Assembly (NCBI GenBank): GCA_002785585.1
Contig: PEUI01000037.1
Coordinates: 1 to 10,649 of the forward strand
Direction of reading: 5' to 3'
Origin: Lysobacterales bacterium CG02_land_8_20_14_3_00_62_12
GTDB lineage: Bacteria; Pseudomonadota; Gammaproteobacteria; Xanthomonadales; Ahniellaceae
DNA: 10,649 nucleotides
The stretch's first letter is position 1. Every line of letters starts with the position of its first letter. This document shows positions 7,445-10,649 of the stretch, piece after piece. The position numbers and the translations under genes were made by a program. The notes beneath the pieces are model-generated. The model had not been told where the DNA came from. It searched no databases and saw nothing but the letters and a program-made list of their open reading frames with translations.

Positions 7445-7476
7445 GATGCGCATCAAGGTCTGGTGGGATGCACATC
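7445..7476. promoter_or_regulatory. tandem palindromes at the vapB start, likely antitoxin operator
   Basis: GATGCGCATC (7445-7454) is a perfect 10-base palindrome and GATGCACATC (7467-7476) is the same sequence with one change. Their centres lie 22 bases apart, about two helical turns, so two dimers could bind on the same face. The second copy directly abuts the vapB ATG. VapB proteins commonly repress their own operon through such sites; that this one does is an inference. Confidence 0.45.
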
Positions 7477-7671
7477 ATGCGCACCAACATCGTGATTGAC
7501 GACAAGCTGATGCAAGAAACGCTGCGGGCAACCGGCATCAAGACCAAACGGGCAGTGGTGGACGCCGGGCTGCGCGCTTTGCTAAACCTGCGCCAGCAAG
7601 CTCAGATTCGACGTTTCCGTGGGAAGTTGAACTGGCAAGGCGACCTTGCGGCGCTGCGGTCAGACCGTTGA
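7477..7671 (+). CDS. vapB: VapB-like type II antitoxin
   Basis: This 64-residue protein matches the VapB group formerly called DUF2191. The N-terminal half (MRTNIVIDDKLMQETLRATG) is the ribbon-helix-helix DNA-binding part, followed by IKTKRAVVDAGLRALLNLR as the second helix pair. The C-terminal RGKLNWQGDLAALR is the toxin-wrapping tail. I chose the ATG at 7477 because GGTGGG lies nine bases upstream and family members start MRTN; the in-frame ATG at 7468 would touch the ribosome site. Its stop overlaps the TTG start of the vapC remnant by four bases (TTGA), the usual coupling. The antitoxin is intact although its partner toxin is broken. Confidence 0.87.
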   Translation: MRTNIVIDDKLMQETLRATGIKTKRAVVDAGLRALLNLRQQAQIRRFRGKLNWQGDLAALRSDR

Positions 7672-7840
7672 TTCTGGTTGATTCCAGTGTCTGGATTGAC
7701 TATTTTCGCGGCGTAAGCAGCGTACAAACCGATTTGCTGGATGCTTGGCGTTGCTATACAGCGACCGCGACTTCGACCCATTTGTGCGGCATCTAAAGTG
7801 GCGGTCTGCGGCGCCAGAAACTGGGCGCAGATGGCGCTAA
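7668..7840 (+). pseudogene. vapC: vapC toxin remnant with an internal deletion
   Basis: From the TTG at 7668 the frame reads LILVDSSVWIDYFRGV and then TDLLDA, a textbook PIN-domain N-terminus, and stops at 7794-7796 after 42 residues. The typical PIN C-terminus, LLYSDRDFDPFVRHL, appears in a different frame from about 7752 and runs to a stop at 7838-7840. VapC toxins have about 130 residues, so some 75-80 codons from the centre are missing and the join near 7740-7750 is out of frame. The lost part should hold the middle acidic residues of the active site (the Glu of the TEVL region and the Asp before the fourth strand), while the first Asp (residue 5) and the last Asp survive. No RNase activity is expected. 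The deletion size is estimated from family length, not measured. Confidence 0.8.
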
Positions 7841-7882
7841 AAGATGGGTTTGCGGTAGTGGCTGTTGCAGGGCGGTCGCTGG

Positions 7883-7907
7883 GCCGCTACCACTCGCCGG
7901 TAGCGGC
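7883..7907. terminator. possible hairpin terminator after the permease gene
   Basis: GCCGCTACC (7883-7891) pairs perfectly with GGTAGCGGC (7899-7907) across a seven-base loop. It lies 22 bases past the end of the ABC permease gene and 42 bases past the vapC remnant, between convergent transcripts. No T-run follows on either strand, so termination is uncertain. Confidence 0.3.
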
Positions 7908-7929
7908 GCGGACCGATGCACACAGCCAT

Positions 7930-8898
7930 TCAATCGGCAATCTCGCGGTAGCGACGCAGGTAGATGGCGCCGACCAGCATTGCCATTCCGGCGAGGGCCC
8001 CCAGCCAGAGGTTGGGCCCTCCGAGCAAGTCGCTGATCGAGGTCCAGCTGATCAGATCGGCTGGGCTGTGGCCGTGGTCAAACTGGTAGCCGAAGCTGAA
8101 GGTGCGGCCCGGGCTCCAGGAATACGGAAACACGCTGAACAGCCCGCGCGAAAAGATATGGGTCCAGTACCAGGAATCAGGAATGCGCAGCTTGGTCAGC
8201 ATGTCGAACCAGGCCAGCAGCAGCCCGGTCAGCACCGGCACAAATACCGCCCACAGGAAAGGCTTGCTGCGGGCCCAGCTCGATACCAGCAGCAGCCAGC
8301 CGTAGCACGGCAACGCCCAGAGCGCGTTGACCGGAATCGCCACCAGCATTTTTGCCCACAGTTGCCAGGGTTCGGCCGGACCCCACAGCACTTTGATCGG
8401 ACTGACCCCATGCCAGGCCAGAAAGCCTCCCAGCAAGCCGAGCATCAGCAGATGAAAGACGATACTGGCAGCCCAGGCCAGTACCGGTGCGACCACGGCG
8501 GCGCTCGCCACTTTGGACGCTACCGTTTGCAGATCAGAAACCGGCATCGATTTCCAGAACAGAATGGAGCGGTCCTTGCGGTCATCGAAAAGGGCGCCGA
8601 GCAGATAGAAGAACAACACAAAGCCGAGCACAATTTGCACCAACATTGCCATTGAGGCCAGACCGATTTGTATCCCTTGAGTAATTTCGGCCTGCTTTTC
8701 GATCGATGCGGATTCCAGCATCTGGGCGATCGGCATGCCACTAATCTGCATGTTTCGACCGCCAATGTGTGCCTCGCCGATGGTCAGGCCCATCAGGGTG
8801 ATCATGACGAACACGCTGATCACTACCAGCGGTGCCCACAGAAAACCGCCGCGGTGTTCCCAGAACTCGCGCTGCAACAGGGTGACGAAGGCGTTCAT
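7930..8898 (-). CDS. ABC-2 type transporter permease of a YtrA-type operon
   Basis: This 322-residue membrane protein is the transmembrane partner of the upstream ATPase. Hydrophobic segments lie at about 19-41, 80-105, 126-158, 185-208, 214-231 and 296-315, giving six spans, the ABC-2 pattern. Between spans two and three, the cytoplasmic motif FDDRKDRSILFWKSMPVSD is the most family-like part; I recall it in permeases paired with GntR/YtrA regulators in Xanthomonadales. The gene overlaps the ATPase stop by four bases (ATGA at 8895-8898) and has a strong AAAGGAG site seven bases before the ATG, so it is expressed with it. The substrate cannot be read from sequence; export of a lipid, peptide or antibiotic is typical of such systems. 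Confidence 0.88.
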   Translation of the reverse strand: MNAFVTLLQREFWEHRGGFLWAPLVVISVFVMITLMGLTIGEAHIGGRNMQISGMPIAQMLESASIEKQAEITQGIQIGLASMAMLVQIVLGFVLFFYLLGALFDDRKDRSILFWKSMPVSDLQTVASKVASAAVVAPVLAWAASIVFHLLMLGLLGGFLAWHGVSPIKVLWGPAEPWQLWAKMLVAIPVNALWALPCYGWLLLVSSWARSKPFLWAVFVPVLTGLLLAWFDMLTKLRIPDSWYWTHIFSRGLFSVFPYSWSPGRTFSFGYQFDHGHSPADLISWTSISDLLGGPNLWLGALAGMAMLVGAIYLRRYREIAD

Positions 8899-9752
8899 GC
8901 GTAGGCTCCTTTCATGGTGGCAACGAAGATGTCGGCAATGCCGGGCTTGCGAATTTCACCCAGCGCGGCGGCGTCGGCGTTGCTGATGCCATCAAACAAG
9001 AAGATCGACTTGCCGAACACCTGACGCTCGTCCAGAGGTTTGAAGCGCATTGCCGCGTCGCGCTGGTCAATGCCGACCATGACCTCGGTAAATCGCTCTC
9101 CGATGGCATCCATGCTCGCCGCTAGCGTGATCTGCCCGTCTTTGATAAACATCACATCGGTCAGGATGTGTTCGATTTCTTCGACTTGGTGGGTGGTGAT
9201 GAGGATGGTCTTTTCCTGATCGAAGTAATCGTTCAGCAGGGTCTGGTAGAACTCTTTGCGATAGAGAATGTCGAGACCGAGGGTGGGTTCATCGAGCACC
9301 AACAACTTGACGTCGATCGCCATCACCAGCGCCAGATGCAACTGCGCAATCATGCCCTTGGACAATTGCCGCACTTTCATTTCCGGCCCAATTTTTGTGC
9401 GCTTGAGAAACTGATCGCAGCGGGCGCGCGAGAATCGCGGATGCACACCTTCGACGTAATCAATCGCCTGGCGGACGCGGATCCAGCGCGGCAGTACGGC
9501 CACATCGGCGATAAAGCAGACCTGCTGCATGAGCTGGTGGCGTTGGCTGTGCGGGTTCATGCCGAGCACCGATAGCTCGCCGTCGTATTGGGTGAGGCCC
9601 AACATCGCTTTGAGGGCGGTGGTCTTGCCAGCGCCGTTGGGACCGATCAGGCCGACGATGCGACCGGATTCGATCTGAAAATCGCAGCCTTTGAGGGCTT
9701 CAAACTTGCCATAACGTTTGCGCAGGTTGCGTGCGGTAACGACGGTGCTCAT
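8895..9752 (-). CDS. ABC transporter ATP-binding protein
   Basis: The 285-residue ATPase powers the adjacent permease from the cytoplasmic face. Motifs in order: Walker A GPNGAGKT (37-44), the Q-loop region FIADVAVLPRW (80-90), signature LSKGM (130-134), Walker B LLVLDE (150-155), D-loop LGLD (158-161) and switch His188 in TTHQ. The Q-loop has Asp where Gln is usual, and the signature reads LSKGM and not LSGGQ; both deviations fit the YtrB-like group. After about residue 205 comes an extra C-terminal domain of unknown role. I chose the ATG at 9752: GGGGAG lies nine bases upstream and it overlaps the GntR stop by four bases. The frame extends to 9848, but that part repeats GntR coding sequence in another frame. 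Confidence 0.93.
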   Translation of the reverse strand: MSTVVTARNLRKRYGKFEALKGCDFQIESGRIVGLIGPNGAGKTTALKAMLGLTQYDGELSVLGMNPHSQRHQLMQQVCFIADVAVLPRWIRVRQAIDYVEGVHPRFSRARCDQFLKRTKIGPEMKVRQLSKGMIAQLHLALVMAIDVKLLVLDEPTLGLDILYRKEFYQTLLNDYFDQEKTILITTHQVEEIEHILTDVMFIKDGQITLAASMDAIGERFTEVMVGIDQRDAAMRFKPLDERQVFGKSIFLFDGISNADAAALGEIRKPGIADIFVATMKGAYA

Positions 9753-10129
9753 GGGTGCTTGCTCCCCGATTTGGTGGTGGCTTCGGATTCGAGTAGTTGT
9801 TTGAAATCGAGCCCCAGTCGCTGCAGGCGCGCCTTCAATGGTGGCCATTCTTCGCGGACAAAGCGTTCGCGCTCGCTGGCCAACAATTGCAAGCGCGCGC
9901 CGCTGTTGACGTACATGCCGAGGCCGCGCCGCTTTTCCACCAGGTTCTCGTCCACCAGTTCCTGATAGGCCTTGGATACGGTAATCGGATTCAATTGAAA
10001 GTCGGCCGATACCTGGCGCACCGAAGGCAGCGCATCGCCCTCCTTCAATGCTTCATCCAGGATCATCGCCTTGATGCGCTCGCGCAGTTGTCGATAGATC
10101 GGTGCCGATTCGTTCCAGTGCATGCTCAT
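9749..10129 (-). CDS. GntR family transcriptional regulator, YtrA subfamily
   Basis: This 126-residue repressor has a winged helix-turn-helix over residues 8-74, starting SAPIYRQLRERIK and including LPSVRQVSADFQLNPITVSKAY as the recognition unit and the wing VEKRRGLGMYV. Only about 50 residues follow, the short helical dimerisation tail typical of YtrA-type regulators, which are nearly always encoded with an ABC transporter. The ATG at 10129 has AGGGA nine bases upstream within the preceding gene; an ATG two codons later is possible. It starts 5 bases after the stop of the small upstream gene and overlaps the ATPase start. A GGTG-N16-CACC palindrome in the operon promoter is the probable binding site, making the operon self-regulated. 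The inducing signal is not visible. Confidence 0.93.
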   Translation of the reverse strand: MSMHWNESAPIYRQLRERIKAMILDEALKEGDALPSVRQVSADFQLNPITVSKAYQELVDENLVEKRRGLGMYVNSGARLQLLASERERFVREEWPPLKARLQRLGLDFKQLLESEATTKSGSKHP

Positions 10130-10134
10130 GGTGG

Positions 10135-10434
10135 TTAGTCCCTGAGGGGGATCGGCAGTCGGCCGAAGCGGTAGTAGGGCATCGACAAATCGATGCGTGC
10201 GGGTCGGCGGGCACGTGCTCTGGGCACCGCCGAGTCGGCGGTTGTGGTCGTCGGCTGAGCGGTCAGGGCAGAATCCGGTGACGGTGTGGCTGCCTCGGCA
10301 CCGCTGCCAGTGGCTGCCATCTCACTGGACGCGGGCTCGGCACGGGCGGCAGCCGGGTCCATCGCGGGCGCCAGCCAGCCGAGTGCGGCGATAAACAGGA
10401 TCAGCAGGAAAAAGCGGACGTTCAGCGTGGTCAT
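10135..10434 (-). CDS. small membrane-anchored or secreted protein, unrecognised
   Basis: I do not recognise this 99-residue protein. Residues 7-24 (RFFLLILFIAALGWLAPA) form one hydrophobic segment, either a signal peptide or an anchor. Residues 27-75 are a low-complexity stretch of Ala, Ser, Thr and Pro, then an Arg-rich patch (RARARRPAR), and the end reads IDLSMPYYRFGRLPIPLRD, which looks folded and selected. It is the first gene after the operon promoter and ends 5 bases before the GntR start, so it is translated with it. GGTGA lies six bases before the ATG. The position suggests an accessory part or a signal-related protein of the transporter; that is an inference. Spurious coding is possible, but the operon fit argues against it. 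Confidence 0.65.
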   Translation of the reverse strand: MTTLNVRFFLLILFIAALGWLAPAMDPAAARAEPASSEMAATGSGAEAATPSPDSALTAQPTTTTADSAVPRARARRPARIDLSMPYYRFGRLPIPLRD

Positions 10435-10459
10435 GGCGGTTCACCAGAGTTTGCGAGGT

Positions 10460-10483
10460 GGTGTTGTAGTGAACTATAACACC
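10460..10483. promoter_or_regulatory. GntR/YtrA operator palindrome
   Basis: The 24-base site has the form GGTG-N16-CACC. Its 11-base arms around a GA/TC centre are complementary but for one mismatch (GTAGT against ACTAT). I recall GGTG-N16-CACC as the operator described for YtrA-subfamily GntR regulators in Xanthomonas. It covers the whole -10 element at 10473-10478, so binding would block RNA polymerase. Confidence 0.8.
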
Positions 10484-10500
10484 TGTTTTTCTGCTGTCAA
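10473..10500 (-). promoter_or_regulatory. sigma-70 promoter of the four-gene operon
   Basis: On the minus strand TTGACA (10500-10495) is a perfect -35 and TATAGT (10478-10473) is a five-of-six -10, spaced 16 bases. Transcription should start near 10465, giving a leader of about 30 bases before the ATG at 10434. The near-consensus sequence implies a strong promoter that is held down by the overlapping operator. Confidence 0.82.
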
Positions 10501-10649
10501 GTCACCGCACAAAGTTTTTTTGCGGGCGCTCATCGCCTAAGCTCAACCGCCTGGATTTGCCTGGATCGTGCTTAACTTTCATGCAGCAGGGGTGCGGCAC
10601 TCATCGATGATGAAAGACACTGTGCGGGTGCGATGTCGCGCAAGGGCAG
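10501..10649. other. end of window without a recognisable gene
   Basis: Nothing here can be supported as a gene. Two adjacent ATG codons (10607 and 10610, plus strand) open a short frame that runs off the window edge, but it has no clear ribosome site and shows no recognisable motif in the dozen codons available. Confidence 0.4.

Noticed and set aside
7477..7840. An active toxin-antitoxin or defence system
   Set aside because: The toxin gene lacks its centre and is out of frame, so only the antitoxin can be functional.
7741..8655. A 304-residue open frame on the plus strand
   Set aside because: It overlaps the vapC remnant and runs antisense to the permease; the translation is Gln/His/Arg-rich without motifs.

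Overview
The window looks like chromosomal DNA of a GC-rich gammaproteobacterium, most likely of the Xanthomonadales/Lysobacterales. This rests on four things: the five-step histidine route with HutF, a YtrA-type GntR/ABC operon with a GGTG-N16-CACC operator, a DUF1800/DUF1501 secreted pair, and dispersed short inverted repeats of kinds I recall from this group. The assignment is an inference from gene content, not a database result. No phage, insertion sequence, CRISPR array, tRNA or rRNA is visible.

Layout: (1) 1-3237, minus strand: a two-gene unit encoding a secreted DUF1800 protein and a Tat-exported DUF1501 protein, followed at the window edge by a REP-like hairpin. (2) 3380-4440, plus strand: a possible Zur-like operator, a small MerC-type membrane protein with a His/Cys-rich N-terminus, then a bTHX ribosomal protein with an unusually long Ala-Lys-Pro repeat tail, ending in a strong terminator. 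(3) 4500-7327: the divergent pair hutI (minus) and hutF (plus), which perform consecutive steps of histidine breakdown; their 215-bp spacer holds two inverted-repeat elements. (4) 7445-7840, plus strand: a vapBC remnant with an intact VapB-like antitoxin, tandem palindromes at its start codon, and a vapC gene that has lost its centre. (5) 7930-10500, minus strand: a tightly packed four-gene operon (small membrane-anchored orphan, GntR/YtrA regulator, ABC ATPase, ABC-2 permease) with a near-consensus promoter whose -10 lies inside a 24-bp palindrome.

How the genes work together: HutI makes N-formimidoyl-L-glutamate, which HutF deiminates to N-formyl-L-glutamate; the other hut genes are not in the window. 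The GntR protein probably represses its own operon until an envelope-related signal appears, and the ATPase and permease form the transporter. The DUF1800/DUF1501 pair is a recurrent export pair of unknown function. I see no convincing new defence or mobile system. The most informative signals are the YtrA operator and the orphan gene behind it, the bTHX tail next to a possible zinc-controlled gene, the internally deleted vapC, and the repeat-filled hut spacer.
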